Part shown: positions 22,621 to 34,930 of the stretch, piece by piece
How the letters are laid out: each line of letters begins with the position of its first letter
How positions within the stretch are numbered: position 1 is the first letter of the stretch
Assembly (NCBI GenBank): GCA_011109175.1
Contig: RDEW01000006.1
Span: 1,572,133-1,636,132 of the forward strand
Direction of reading: 5' to 3'
DNA: 64,000 nucleotides
Origin: Dicyema japonicum
Lineage: Eukaryota; Dicyemida; Rhombozoa; Dicyemidae
The notes under the pieces: model-generated
Told to the model about the DNA's origin: nothing
What the model saw: only the letters and a program-made list of their open reading frames with translations
The model's database searches: none
Position numbers and translations under genes: made by a program

Positions 22621-23595
22621 ATAATCTGTTTATTTGCACAAACAAAATTTTTTATGCAAAAAAATAAACTAAGATCTTTGTTAAATACAAAAAGCTGTAA
22701 TCTGTAACTTTTTAGATTAATAATTTGATCTATGATAATAATCGTGGATATATCCGTTAAGAATGATCCGTGATTTTCTGATAACTACTGCTTAGGGAGG
22801 TTTTATTAGTCATTCTGTGCTTAGTCGTCGTCTCTACTCAGATATTCTCAAATTGAATCCACTTTATTACTTTGTCCCTAGTCGAGTTGGCCGAATACAA
22901 ATGTATGCGACACTTCTTTGTTCTGAACTTCCGCTTTCTGACGTTTCCAGAGTCCAGCAGCACTTCCATACTCAGGAAAAGAAAACAGTGGTTTTCATTT
23001 ACCATTGACTTTAGTAGACATGCTCACGATAAGAAGAAAGACAGAGGTTCTCATCCATCCTAAGTCGACATTTTTAGCAATAGAGGTAGTCACCACCTCT
23101 ACCTTCCGATCAATTAACCACATGGATATTTTGGTTTATCACAGCCACATAAGTTACGTGAGTCATATTTGTGATAATTTAATTTTCTAGCTGATAATTA
23201 ATATTCCACAGTGATCAGAGAAATAGTTGTTTTTTGGTATCAGAATTAGTCGTTACTGATGTACTCTATTAGTCTGAAGACGCATAATACATGTTTAGTC
23301 AACCTCTTGTGAGTGAACACATTCACTCTAACAATTTGTGTGTAAATTCCCTTCAATCAGCAATCCTTCTTCTCTATTTGTCTTCCCTTTTTCCTTTTGT
23401 CCTATCGAGAGTTATGACTAGACTAGCGTGTCCTTCTTTTAAGTCACCAGCCATCCACCTAACTTCCCCTCCTCCTAGAGTGCGGGTATGCCACTTCACC
23501 AGTGTAATGAGTTTCTCGCTCTTCCAATACAAACTCTCCATATTTAAGATATGGATAATTAGCTTAAGTCATCGTTGCACGTGGGTTCCGCAGCG
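22621..23595. other. Intergenic, no supported gene
   Basis: Contains the ~50-bp motif at 23077-23125. Overlapping frames of about 60 codons at 22.8-23.2 kb and one of 107 codons at 23291-23614 (plus) have no motif; the latter is Ser/Leu-rich without a clear pattern and is not supported as a gene. Confidence 0.35.
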
Positions 23596-23599
23596 AGCA

Positions 23600-23746
23600 C
23601 TGCTGAAGATTTGAAAAAAAGGAAGTACCTTGACATCGTGGACCAGTTCGTCTTCCAGCCGATCTCCTTCGAGTCGTATGGCGTTATTGGCCCGAGCACG
23701 TCTGAGATTATCAGGTCAAACCAGTATAAACTATTTTGGATCGTCT
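23600..23746 (+). mobile_element. LINE C-terminal fragment (KKY..YxFxPxxxES block)
   Basis: The frame reads KRKYLDIVDQFVFQPISFES followed by YGVIGPSTSEIIRSNQ. This is the same block as KKYSCLVDRYRFTPVAVGSS at 25.1 kb and KYESLGDQYHFNLIAVETT at 4.35 kb. A hAT-like end 'cagtgtttctaaacttt' follows at 23752, but no partner end was found. Confidence 0.5.
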
Positions 23747-24369
23747 AGGGCAGTGTTTCTAAACTTTTTTTTCGTATCGCTTCTATGAAAAAAATTTCTC
23801 CCTTGTCAATAATTTATCGCCCCATAATAACTATAGTGATGCTATAATTAATCAGTAGGGCGGAAATTATATGACATTTTAAGACATTTTATAAACAAAT
23901 TAGTACAATTAGGGCATCTTAAGAAAAAATGGGACAATTTTATCATTTTATGAAATATTTTTAAATGTTGTTTTCATTGAAATTTTATTGTATTACAAAT
24001 TGTCCAGACAATTGCATTTAATATTACTTCCCATTAATGTTATTTTCATTAATAATTAAATAGAATTGTTTGTTTAAAAATGTTTAGCGTCCCACAGGTA
24101 CGTAGTAGGAATATTTTAGTATTGGCACATCATTCTATTGTGATGGTGATGTTAATGGGGAATCTATAATGGAATCTTGGGAGTTTATGAAACTAAGGAA
24201 TTTTGGATCACTACTTCGTCATGAAAAATGTTAGGATTTCTCTATTATAATGGACTCAACGAAGTAATCAATCCCACAACCTTAAGATATGATATCATCC
24301 TCCATCTCATATTCCTTAATCCAATTTGAGAATTATTATTATTAAAAAGCACTCTCGAGGATATATAAA

Positions 24370-24818
24370 ATTAGTTAAGTTTCCCTTGTGCCGTATTCAT
24401 AAACATCCTCACCGTCAGCCTCGACCATGATCCTCCGTTGCGCGCTAGTTTTCTTAGGTAGTCTAGGTTGTCCGCCATTTCCATTATAATGTTAGATGCT
24501 GCCCAAAACTCTTGTAACACAATAAATCAGGTCCTGATGGACTGCAAATCCGAGACCATAATGTCGGCAGGCCGATGAGAAGGTAAAAAGGTGGAATTTT
24601 CTAAACAGTTCTGTAAATTGTACGGTCGTTTTTGTCTCTTGTGGCCAGCAGATAGAGACGTCGTATTTTGTTAGATCCAGTTGATGTTTCTTGTTAGGTT
24701 GTTTAAGTCCTCTGCAATTTAAAAGATCCCAGAGTGAACGGAGAAGTCGGTAAGGAATACGAATAAAACATAGTGCAATAGAGGCGTCGTCACCACCTCA
24801 ACCAATAATCAATTGAGA
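24370..24818 (-). mobile_element. Internally deleted RTE-like element, copy 1
   Basis: On the minus strand the start of an APE endonuclease (RSFNCRG-like, then the DLTKYDVSI block and RHYGL) runs directly into the C-terminal tail of the RT protein (EMADNLDYLRKLARNGGSW). The whole RT is missing. The copy at 47709-48190 has the same join, so the deletion happened once and the deleted form was then copied. The 5' end carries the ~50-bp motif. Confidence 0.65.
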
Positions 24819-24989
24819 ATGTTCTCAAAATGGAAGAATTCTGTGAAGAGGGGCTGCATATTGGGATTTACAGCTAAGACATCTTATCTCATCTTTTTCG
24901 AATTGATTACCCCTGAAGACTAAGAATACTTGGAATGATGAAAGGATACATTATGAGAGCAGTTAATGGTGAAATTATCATGAATAAAT

Positions 24990-25310
24990 TTTTGTGTTTA
25001 ACAGTATTGTCAAGCACGAATCTTTCAAATCAGTTCTGACAACAGGAGCAGCTGAATCGACCGCGGAAAACCTAAAAATCAAGAAATATTCTTGCCTCGT
25101 GGACCGGTACCGATTTACTCCTGTTGCAGTCGGGTCATCGGGAGCCGTGGGTCCAATGACGGCTGAGTTCTTGCGCGAACTCAAAAGGAATGCTTGACAG
25201 AAAGTAAAGGGATCAACGAGAAGAGTTCTGGCTGAAACAAAAAATTGGAATGGCCATACTCCGAGGCAACTTGTTCGCGATCCACGCAGCCGGCTTCTTC
25301 AACTAAAATT
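24990..25310 (+). mobile_element. LINE 3'-end fragment (C-terminal nuclease-like module)
   Basis: One open frame (24994-25197) reads ESFKSVLTTGAAESTAENLK, KIKKYSCLVDRYRFTPVAVG and GAVGPMTAEFLRELKRN. It is followed in another frame by EEFWLKQKIGMAILRGNLF. These are the two final blocks of the LINE group at 1-880. An ATT-repeat 3' tail follows at 25360. Confidence 0.6.
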
Positions 25311-25379
25311 TGTTTCATTGTTAAATAATGTCTTTAATAAAAAACTATTTGGAAAACACTATTATTATTAGCAATGTCC

Positions 25380-25850
25380 GCGGGACCAGAAAAGTTAACT
25401 AATTTGAGATTCCACTTTTGCCATGCATCTCTGGATACGCGCTGTGAATCGTTTCCATCCTTCCCTGTTTCTAGCATCTGCCCTCAGATCATCGAGATCC
25501 TCTCCTGTTTTCATTTGTCTTCCTATGCAAGTGAGTTCTTTGTCGACCTCGATTCGTTGTTTTGTTTAATACAGAAAAGTATGATTCCATGGCTTGATTG
25601 GCTGGTGTCATTTCAGAAAACTCATAGGATATATCCAAAGAGGTGCCATTTCGCAGAAGTAACTTTATTCCCAATCTTTGTTGGTTTAGTAATTCTATAT
25701 AGCTAGTCGTTGGTTATCCGTTTTGGCCAGTAGAATCCCAGAAGTCGTAGTTGTTTTCTGTGGAAAGAGTTGAGGTTTTCCAGTTCTTTAATGGTTAGGC
25801 TCCAGGTCCCCGCGTTATAAAGTAGAATTAGTTCGATAAAGGTGTTACAA
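25380..25850 (-). mobile_element. RTE-like LINE C-terminal fragment
   Basis: The minus strand gives IKELENLNSFHRKQLRLLGF with YWPKRITND (the 'L..FHRRQLR..LG..WP..I.N' block) and, at the 3' end, ADARNREGWKRFTARIQ, the usual C-terminal block. Several frames are used, so the copy is dead. Confidence 0.65.
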
Positions 25851-26039
25851 CCGAATTCGAAGGCGAGTGCCTATGTACTTTCGCTGCATCCAGATCGCTC
25901 TCAATTTTTTGAAAGAAGGAACCGTCAGAACTTTCCTGTGAATAAAGTCCTCCGAGTCCCCGAGGAGAGATCCAAGTTTCTTGCATGTTCTCCACTTTTC
26001 TTCGTTTCTCGTCGTGCAGCGGATAGGAAAACACTAAAT

Positions 26040-26370
26040 AAAATAAAGAAAAAACCAGTATCGGAGACAATTTCTGCAACTTCCACTATCGAACGTCTTA
26101 CAAATGTTAAATTTGACGACCAAGAGTTGGACCAAGCAACCTTACTTGTTCGCTTTGGTGGACTGGGAATCCCCTTACCAAAGGATTTAGCACGTCTTGC
26201 ATATCTATCTTCCTTGTGCAGTCAGTAAGTTGGCGATGATCTAGTCCATCGGATCCGCTCAATGATCAAAAAGTCACCAAAGATCCACGTGAGATTGGAT
26301 GGCTTCGAGAGCCCTTTTCAGAGGAAACAGCATGGCCATTCGAGCTCCCAAGATTAAATAATCTTTAACA
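26040..26370 (+). mobile_element. LINE fragment with the LLVRFGGLGI block
   Basis: Open frame 25842-26228 ends in DQATLLVRFGGLGIPLPKDL then ARLAYLSSLCSQ. This is the same post-RT block as LPTRFGGTSLR at 550 of this window. The continuation in another frame (SPFQRKQHGHSSSQ) is weak. It belongs to the same LINE group as 1-880 but in opposite orientation. Confidence 0.55.
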
Positions 26371-26786
26371 TTTTTAAATAACATTAAATAAAAATTTAAT
26401 AAAAAAATAAATTAATCTATTTAAATGATACTGATTGTGAGACATGCTGTACTGGTTACCATCACATGTCATTTGTAATCAGAGAGCTGTCATATTTAAC
26501 CTACATTCCGTACGATAAAGAATATTTTAATTATTTTCCCGTATTTTGTTAATTTCGGAGAAGGGTGTGTGCTCAAAGATGTTAGTGACTTTCTTTTAAT
26601 TAATAGGTTGTGTTACAAATAGTTTTGATGTCGAGACAATAATGAATGATCTAAGTGGGCATTCGATTCTAGATTTGAAAAACAAACTAAAAATAAAATT
26701 GTTCAAAAATCCAAGTGTTTCATAATTGTTAATGATCTTCTTTATCTCAAAAATGAAGTCAGTCAAAGGCATAAACTCGTTGTATG

Positions 26787-26858
26787 CAGGACAATGAAAC
26801 CTAAATGCATACAATAGCTTATGCAGGACAATGAAACCTAAATGCATACAATAGCTTA
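26787..26858. repeat. 35-bp tandem duplication
   Basis: 'gcaggacaatgaaacctaaa' plus 'tgcatacaatagcttat' is repeated twice head to tail without change. Confidence 0.85.
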
Positions 26859-26969
26859 TGCTCTTCATAAAGTATTCATATATTGTTCTTGCTTAAGGAA
26901 TTATTGAAAGATTTGAACAAACTCTGAATAGTAATCTCTCTAAATTAATGACAGAAAATGCTACTAAGA

Positions 26970-27195
26970 ATTGGAACAATTCTTAAAATAATTTTTGCGC
27001 ACAACACAACAACGCATGATTCAACCAATGAAACGCCATTTAAAAATTTTAGGGATAAATACAGGCGTTTTAGGGATAAATACAGTAATTCCGACAAATA
27101 CAAAGTTGTTATTTTAATTATAGTGAGAGTTCGATCGATGTTTCAATCATTCGAAGAGATAGACGTGGAAGATAATTATTATTTGCATGGTACAT
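26970..27195 (+). mobile_element. Possible LTR-retrotransposon integrase remnant
   Basis: The frame reads IIFAHNTTTHDSTNETPFKN followed by FRDKYRRFRDKY. 'YN.T.H.ST..TPF' is the conserved block after the catalytic core of Ty3/Gypsy-type integrases. A 16-bp duplication ('tttagggataaatacag') lies inside. It is short and partly repetitive, so this is tentative. Confidence 0.35.
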
Positions 27196-27199
27196 TTTA

Positions 27200-28100
27200 A
27201 ACTATGGTAGAATAACGAATTATTCTGACCTCACTTTCTGCCCACCAAACCTTAATATGAGATAAAGTATTTTTATAATTAATTTTTTAGATTATGCTAT
27301 CCGTCATAAGGCCTAACAGTTCTGAGATGTTTTATGAAGAAGCAGCTGAAATTATTAATATCTTATCATCGCTATTTTGTTATTTGTTCAAGCTGCTTAT
27401 TCAGTTTTGTATGCTTGTCTTCCATATGGTGGATCCAATTGCTCTTCTTTCGGACATGCTGTGCGAGAGCCTCATACGTCCGCTGTCCATCATAGACAAT
27501 ATCCGTGATATCGCTTATATTTGTTGGTGAAGACATTATTTAATTATTGATTGCTGCGTTGGTTCCGCTACCAGGCCGCTGATAACAGAGGAAACCTGCT
27601 ATTATCCCAAATGCAAAACTTAATGATTATCAACAATCTGAAAAAGAACACTAGGACACCATACAATACGAAGGACATGGTGACATCTCAGGACTTATCA
27701 ATATCTCGCCTCATCTTTCCTTGATCATTAATTGGACGGTCCGTTATGACCACCATTCAATGATAATGAAGCTAAACTGCGAGTCACGTTTTGTACCAAA
27801 GTCTATTCATTTCTATGATTACAAAAATGCAAATTGGACTGGCTTTAGAAATTTTGTTGATTAAAACTTCCACCCTGAAAATTTCTCCTCCATAGACAGA
27901 GCTGTATACTATTTCAACAAACAATCATTGATGGAGAAAAATTTTTTGACAGAAAAGCATATATAAAAAAACGAAAAATTGAAATACGACTCAAAAACAA
28001 AGAAAATAATTATGGAAAGAAACAACCTTAGAGAATGAGACATCGTTCACGAGAGGTCATTAATCGAATCAGGTCACTAAACATTCAAATCTCTTTCCCT
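27200..28100. other. Intergenic, no supported gene
   Basis: A 78-codon frame at 27294-27530 (plus, LSSLFCYLFKLLIQFCMLVF, hydrophobic) has no recognised family. The rest has no supported feature. Confidence 0.3.
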
Positions 28101-28119
28101 GAATAATCAGACCTCAATT

Positions 28120-29640
28120 TCCAACATGTGGAAGACGTTGAGGCGTCTGAAGAACCCAGAATACGAAGATAACAAAAAACAATGTCAGCTCAATCTGAAT
28201 AAATTTATGAAACATTGTATCCGAATCAGTCACATTCCTTATAAAAAGATTAACACACAACCGAAAATAAAGAGAAAGCTATCCAAAAAGGCCCCACTGA
28301 CTTATTTTCTTCTAAAGATGTTTCCAAAGGAATATCAAATCAGAAACAAACAAACTCATGTGGCTCAGATGGAATTCCTCTTATTCTGCTGAAACACTTG
28401 GGCCCAGCATCAATAAATGCATTGACAATCATCTACAACACATCGCTAAACATAAATACCATACCGACTTTATGGAAACTATCAAAAATTCGTCCAATAT
28501 TGAAGCCGGGAAGACCGAAGAACGATCCCGGCTCTTACAGACCAGTCTCCCTTATATGTGTTTTGTCGAGGATCCTGGAGAAACTGGTCCTAAAAGTTAT
28601 TCGCCCTTCTCTTCCACAACCTACATTCCAACATGGCTTCAAGGAAGGATTATCAACAACCTCCTTCCTAACAACATTAATGAAGTTCATAACTGAAGGA
28701 CACAAGAACAAGCCAAAACAGGAAAAATCGGTCATATGTACGATCGACATTCAAAAAGCTTTCGACTCTGTCCCAAGGAAGATCCTCATACGAAAAATAT
28801 TTTTGACAAAAATTGATGCACCATTAAAGTTATGGTTAGCAAATTTCGTAAGTGGACGCCGAGGGAAAGTGTCCGTCGGAAACAAGAGTTCCAGATCGGG
28901 ATTATTACCCAATGGTGTACCCCAAGGATCTCCTCTGTCACCAATCCTTTTTAATTTGTTTTTGAATGATCTCCCCGTACCTATAAATAATAATGACATG
29001 CTACTTTCCTATGCCGATGACATAGTTGTCGCATCTAGGGACGTAAATGTCGAACATGCTAAAGAAAGACTACACGGAATACTAATAACATATTTGGATG
29101 GTTGTGCGATTAATCGATTAAATGAATGTTTCGGAAAGTCAGCAGTCACTCTATTTACTAAGAATAGAAAGATGGGAACGCAAAAAATTAATGTCACGTT
29201 AATGGAGTGCCTATACCACAAAAGAAATCGCAGAAGATATTGGGAGTAACTTTTTATACTTTCCTCTGTTTTTCAGCCCATGTGGAATCTATCATATCAA
29301 CCTGTGCAAAGAAGATCAATTTTGTAAAAGCCTTCCTTTGGAACTGTGGAGGAATTTATCCGCCAGGTGTCGGAACCCTCTACAAACAGTATATTGAGCT
29401 GTGTGGGGATCTAACCTGTCGGCAACGAATTTAACAAAAATTCAAGAGATCCAGTCAAGAGCAAAAAATTACTGGAAAAATATACAGATAAAGAAATTGC
29501 CCCCAGAACACTTGAGTCTATCATAGAGGCAACTGGAGGAAATTTCAGAAGAGAAAGGATAAAGACCCCGTCCGTATAGAAAATGTGTGGGGTCACGGTC
29601 AGAGCATCGAGAAAATGCCCGATTTTTGAGAGATGCCGGG
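28120..29640 (+). mobile_element. Jockey/CR1-like LINE, RT and C-terminus
   Basis: After MWKTLRRLKNPE and an N-terminal RT region with frame breaks, a 283-codon open frame (28398-29249) carries the main RT blocks. These are GRPKNDPGSYRPVSLICVLS, QPTFQHGFKEGLST, TIDIQKAFDSVPRK (motif A), NGVPQGSPLSPILFNLFLND, and MLLSYADDIVVASRD with the catalytic Y-A-D-D. A further frame gives KKSQKILGVTFYTFLCFSAH and TLYKQYIE. It is the best preserved copy of this group here, with few breaks inside the palm. The endonuclease domain is missing, so it is 5'-truncated. Confidence 0.82.
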
Positions 29641-30660
29641 TTCACCTGAATATTAGTTAGTGGTTAGACGGTGTTTCTTTGGCTTAAATAATAATAAACT
29701 TTATCACCCCTAGTTATCAGTTTATAGAATCACATGGGTTATTGATTATTGCATTTTTCAATAAAACTATTCGTTAACAAAGTAAATGCATAAAATTACA
29801 AAAAGTTAAATTTACACATGGACTTTGATATTTCGGCGGAAAAAGGTGAGAAACACAGGTCTAAATAATCGAATTAGGCTGACAAATGTCTAACGTCGTT
29901 GACTTGAGAATTAAACGAGAAGCCACATAATCGATATATTTTACCTAAAACAACGTGATAGAAGAACAGATACACATGAAAACTACATACTCTAATACTT
30001 CTGAAATATTGGAGTGGAACATACAACATGCCAATCGGCAGACATCATTCTGGAAATATTAAAGCACGTCTACATCAGATAGCAGTAAATCGTGACCAGG
30101 TAAGCGAAATCGTCCGTCTGCGTTTGGACCCATTGGCTAAAGGACCTTGAATTCTCTGCACATTAGAACTGGTATCCACATAACTATACCCTACGTGCGA
30201 ATTTGGGCTAACAGAAAAAAACCAGTTGATCTCAATTACCATCGTGAAAAAAGTTGATCTCAATTACTTGCTAAACGTACGTGAAACTCAGTGACTTCTC
30301 CAGTTGATCTCAATTGCCATCGTGAGAGGCAATGTACGTCAATTATGTCGGGGGACCATTGACTAATTATTTAAAGCTTAATATAAAAGAAGTATTCATG
30401 TTTAAATCCCACCCAGCATAAAATTGAAAAAACTTGACTACTTTGTATTTATCGTACCAACCCCTTCATATCATGGAAATTTTCTCTTCTTTTTGTTTGA
30501 ATCACTGTCTTATATTACAAGGTTTCCACATTGAAGTCATCATCACATTTCCATTTTTCTCCTTTCATATATATTTTCCCCAGCCCTTTTCAGAATCTCA
30601 ACAGTCTGATATTCATAGATCACTATTTCATTTTTTTACTTTCATTGTTTAAAAAAATGA
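29641..30660. other. Intergenic with a short tandem array
   Basis: 'ccagttgatctcaattacc' with 'atcgtgaaa' occurs three times, slightly changed, at about 30222-30325. Short plus-strand frames near 29975-30130 (MPIGRHHSGNIKARLHQIAV) end at a GTAAG donor-like site, but no family or partner exon is recognised. Confidence 0.35.
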
Positions 30661-30674
30661 AATGCCTCATTCTG

Positions 30675-31015
30675 TCATTCGCTGCAACTCTCATAAAAAT
30701 ATCGAATGGCCCACAACGAGTAGTTGATATGGGTTTCACGACCATTGACATCACTTCCCGACCAATAGCTCACTAATATTTTAAGGGTAAAAATCAAAAA
30801 CAAATTTTTTTTTGAAATTTTTTTCATTTTCATCCCCTCTTCTGGAAACATATAGTTTTTCCACGTGCTGATTAAATTCTCAGTTGGATTGAGAAATGGC
30901 GTGTAGGGGGTAATGGAGCAATTCTCTAATATCCGTACAGTAATGGATAAAGGCATATATATTTTGGGTAAAAGAACATCTTGAAATTCATAGTGAGGTC
31001 GGATATTCATGTAAA
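30675..31015 (-). mobile_element. IS630/Tc1-superfamily transposase C-terminal fragment
   Basis: The minus-strand frame contains ENCSITPYTPFLNPTENLIS followed by TWKNYMFPEEGMK. 'PYSPFLNPIEN.FS.WKN' is the last block of the DDE domain, with the final acidic residue in NPTE. The first two catalytic blocks are not seen. Confidence 0.5.
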
Positions 31016-31019
31016 TTAT

Positions 31020-32082
31020 AATCGTAGACTATAATTCATTAAATATAAATTTTTAAGTTGTTCCAGTGAGCTGAGATCAGGTTTAGAGGTTTTGAAGAAA
31101 TTTAGGATGAGTGTCAGAAAATTCCAGAAGTTCCATAGAAAGATATTTCAAGAAAGTTGATCCTCAATACTTAATCTTGATACGAGCTCAGAAAAATATT
31201 ATAACCGTGCTTCTTAAAAATATCGTTTCTTTCTAAAATCCTTTGGGTTGATTTCCTCGTATTCAATATTCTTTGAAACTTGAAGACTTTACATCTCTAA
31301 TATCCCCTGGTTACGCCTAATAGGTTTTATCCCGTTCGCCTGGTCGAAGTGGGACGCTTACTTTCCGTGCATCACGTCGTTTCAATGTATCCCCCATTTT
31401 GCAAACCCCTGCACTAGAGTATGGAAGATAGAGATTCTTTAAAGATACTGGCCAGGCACTGCCGTCTTCTGTGTTAAACGATATCATAATTTAAATCCAT
31501 TACTACATCTTAGTAAGAATCAGAATGTCGTTGAAATTACTTCCTATGATATTGTCGCATATTATAGAACCTTCGGAATTCATAAAATCAATCATGGTAG
31601 AACATCAATTTCTGACTACTTTAAACGAGTAATTCGGAACATGTACTCACACGATAGAGCGATAGGTAGTTTTTATTCTGTATATTGCTTGTGATACGAC
31701 GATGAATTTGTTTTTAATCTTCTAAAAATGATTATGGATATTGTCTCATTGTTTTGAATAATATTTCACTGAAATATTAATCGTATGAATCATAGTTCCA
31801 CCAAAACAGTTATGAAATAATTTAAACTTGTTAAATAAATTTTAAATAAATTAATAACATGAATATTATTAATTTTTTGAAAAGTTTTGGTTGAGCTGAT
31901 GGCTTTTTATTAAAAAAATATTTATGTAAAACCCAAGAAGGTAGTTGCGACGGATATTATCATACTTACGTTCAATGTTAGAGTGATGTCCAAATTCTGG
32001 AAGATAAAAAACCTTGTGAAATACAAAATTGATATCGGATGCCCTCAGGTGACTAAACCGACTAATGGACTTGAAGAGCATC
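31020..32082. other. Intergenic, no supported gene
   Basis: No motif-bearing frame. The minus frame at 31869-32081 is AT-rich and ends at the hAT insertion site. Confidence 0.35.
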
Positions 32083-33190
32083 GTGTAGACCAGGGGTTCT
32101 CAACCTTTTTTTACTCGTCGACCCCCCAAATATTTAATTGACCCCTTAAAACTTTTTATTTAAATAGACAATTCTAAGTAAAATTAGTTAACTATCTAAA
32201 ATGAATTCATTGTTAATAATCAAATCAAACAAAAAAAGTATATACTCGATGTTAAGTTGGTATCTTAGCATAAATCTATAATAGAAAAAGAATTAAATAC
32301 CAATGGGATGTTTTTTGACCAAAGATTCAATATCTGGCACTACATGTGTTATTTTTAAACGAATATCTCCTCTAATGGACACATCCAATTTGTTTCGTTC
32401 TTTATTTACAATTCGATGTAGAATGCTAAATCCGCATTCAACACAGTATGATATCGGAAAATAGAGTAGCAATTGTGCTATTTCTGTCCACAATTTCGGA
32501 TAACTCTCTTTCACTTTCATATTTTTCCAAAAAAATAACAGGTGATTGTGAATCATTATAATATAGTTTTCATTCTGGATTGAATTTTAACATAATTAAT
32601 TCCTCTTGGGAACTCTCATTTTTGGAATAATCATTGCAATTTTATAGGATGCAATTAGTCCTCCTAAATATATTTTAAAATAACAACAACTATTGTTTCT
32701 TTCATTACTATTTGTAAAAACAGTGTCAATCGTTTTTTGTTTACAAATAAATCCTTTAATTCTTCAAAATACTCTAATGGTTTATCTTTTTTATCCGGAT
32801 GTATTCTCCTAAGATGATCCAACAATTTGGACGGTTTCATTGCATCAGTTGATTATCACTTATAACACAGTAAGCAATATGGTCTATTATCAAAAGAATT
32901 TTTTATAAATCCAAATGCCAAATATTCATTTTTATATTGACGAATTTTTAATGTAAAAGAACAACTCATACACGAACAAAAACAAGCATGGTAATTTTAA
33001 AAATTAAAAAAAACAAATGTTTACCACTTTAAAAATAAACTAACTTAATTTAAAATGAAAAAAGTTAAATGTATTAAATTTATTTTCGACCCCCAAATAT
33101 TTCATTTTTGACCCCCTTACGGTCGATCTGGGTTGATTTTCGACCCCAGGGGGTCGAATCGACCCCAGGTTGAGAACCGCTGGTGTAGAA
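32083..33190 (-). mobile_element. hAT element with terminal repeats and 8-bp target duplication
   Basis: The left end is CAGGGGTTCTCAACCT (32091) and the right end AGGTTGAGAACCGCTG (ends 33182), an inverted repeat of 16 bp with one mismatch. It is flanked by 'gtgtagac' (32083-32090) and 'gtgtagaa' (33183-33190), an 8-bp duplication with one change, as hAT elements make. Inside, on the minus strand, are a BED-finger-like N-terminal piece (YLAFGFIKNS, then a C..C pair, MKPSKLLDHLRRIHPDKKDK) and the C-terminal hAT dimerisation region (SYPKLWTEIAQLLLYFPIS, then ECGFSILHRIVNKERN). This is a ZBED5/SCAND3-like transposase with its centre deleted, so it could only have moved with help in trans. Confidence 0.85.
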
Positions 33191-33439
33191 TACCACCTAA
33201 TATTCCTGTTTTGTGATGCAAAGCACTATGGCTTGGGAATTGGATTCCTCTTATTCCGATACTAGTGCATTAACGACAGGATTGATGTTCTACAACTCAA
33301 AATAAATTATTCCCCTCTAATAGTTGTCTAACGATTATTAACTATAAATTTACCACAGTTGGTGGATTGATAACGACCCTGAAGAAAACTGACGATTTCT
33401 ACACTTCACTAGAGCCGTATATAGTGAATATGAACATTC

Positions 33440-34340
33440 TTCATTGATTTTCATTGTTGGTGATCTGATTGTCCAAGTAGAAATTCGATCTGGCTGCAAG
33501 AAACGTTTATGGAAAAACATGGCTGAGAGAGAAGACTGTCGGGAACATTACTGGAAAACTTTTTTCCAAGTGAACAAATGATGCATCTGCAACTTTATGC
33601 GCATGAGTGGTCTGACAACAGGACGAGTTCTGACGGCCTAGTTGCCTATATCTACAGCCAAGTTGACTTCATAATATTTCGGTATAAAGACAAAGCTAGT
33701 GTAACTAACGCTCCTTCATATGGTGGATTTTGATTGGCAGAGGGCATTGCAGTTATTCAATGAATACAACTAGGAAGGTGGCTGTCAATATTGTCCTGTT
33801 TGGGTCGAGGAGTATACTGAAGGATATCTATCAGCATACCAGAGTGGTTCTCGAATGGGAACCTCTACGTCCGATCCTATATGGGATGCGGAACTGTGTA
33901 AAGATTTAAAACAACTACAAAAATCCTAGGTTGTCAAGATCTTCAATTCTGTCAGTCGACAAAAAACTCATTGAAGTGATTGAAAGCTTCCTAAACTCAT
34001 CCACTACCCAACTGATAAGAATTATACTCTCAGATACGGAGTTCTCGGTAAGAGTTGGGAGAGCATTTTTAAAACATTCAATGAGGACCACACAAGAAGA
34101 CCACCTTCTTATATTTTTTGTACGCTCTTCCATTCTGTGGATGACTGAGGATCACTTTCCTGATGATCCAAACACTGACCTCCAAAAGATTGGAAGATGC
34201 ATAAAAACTAGAGAGGATCTGGATGTACTACGTGAGCTTGTACATGACAGGGGCGAGTGGAGGAAAATGACTTTGTTCCTATTTTCTCGAGTTGTACATG
34301 CTTTGTCATTACCATGGCAATGCGAGAGTTCTTAATGATA
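33440..34340 (+). mobile_element. RTE-like LINE, endonuclease piece joined to RT and C-terminus
   Basis: Endonuclease-like sequence (VGDLIVQVEIRSGC.., SQVDFIIFRYKD) at 33450-33700 is followed at 33930 by LIEVIESFLNSSTTQLIRII with LSDTEFSVRVGRAF (RT between motifs A and B). Then, with the palm missing, comes TREDLDVLRELVHDRGEWRK, the C-terminal block. The copy is internally deleted and frameshifted. Confidence 0.65.
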
Positions 34341-34639
34341 ATTGATAATTTTGTTAGAGAAAAAGCGGATTCAATAGTTGACTGATTCGAGAGGACTTGC
34401 CTAATTAAGGTACATGCATCCTCAGAATTATCTTTAAGCACAAGACAGTTTCTCTATAAATCATCCAGAAGATCGATAATTTTTATAATTTGTCAAATCG
34501 TAATTCCCAAGTGGATTTACTGCTAACATACACATGGGGACCACACTTTTATTTGAGATAAGAACTGTTATTCTAATTCATGAACGGGTCCAAGGCATCA
34601 GGTATTAACTTATATTATTTGTGTGCGAGTCCCAGTAGA

Positions 34640-34720
34640 GAATCCAATTCCACAGTGATTTTATCGCTTGTGATGGCGTCACTCGTCAAGTCACGAAGTA
34701 TCGGAAACATATGGAACCTT
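34640..34720 (-). repeat. tRNA-derived SINE family fragment, copy 2
   Basis: 'aatccaattccacagtgatt' and 'gatggcgtcactcgtcaag' match the body of the SINE at 60.4 kb and 17.1 kb. It lies at the 3' edge of the SLC7 duplication and is present in both copies (see 49105-49195). Confidence 0.5.
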
Positions 34721-34930
34721 CAGTCATAGCGGCCTTGAGTAAGAGTAGAACATAAAAGTATATGAGCTCTAACTGTCACCTAAATCACTATTCCACCCGA
34801 CCAGATACTATTAATAAAGCGAATTCTCTAGTAATTTAATATATTAGTGTAATAGCTGTCATTTAGTAGAGAATCTCTTCAGTGGCAAAGTCGGAGACCA
34901 ATAGTTTTTGCAAGAAGATGGAAAATGCCG

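Noticed and set aside
23291-23614. 107-codon plus frame as a gene
   Set aside because: No motif, no repeat-free conservation signal and no splice partner; composition is explained by a T/C-rich stretch.
23752-23790. Start of another hAT element ('cagtgtttctaaacttt')
   Set aside because: No matching inverted end or 8-bp duplication was found downstream, so only a one-sided resemblance remains.
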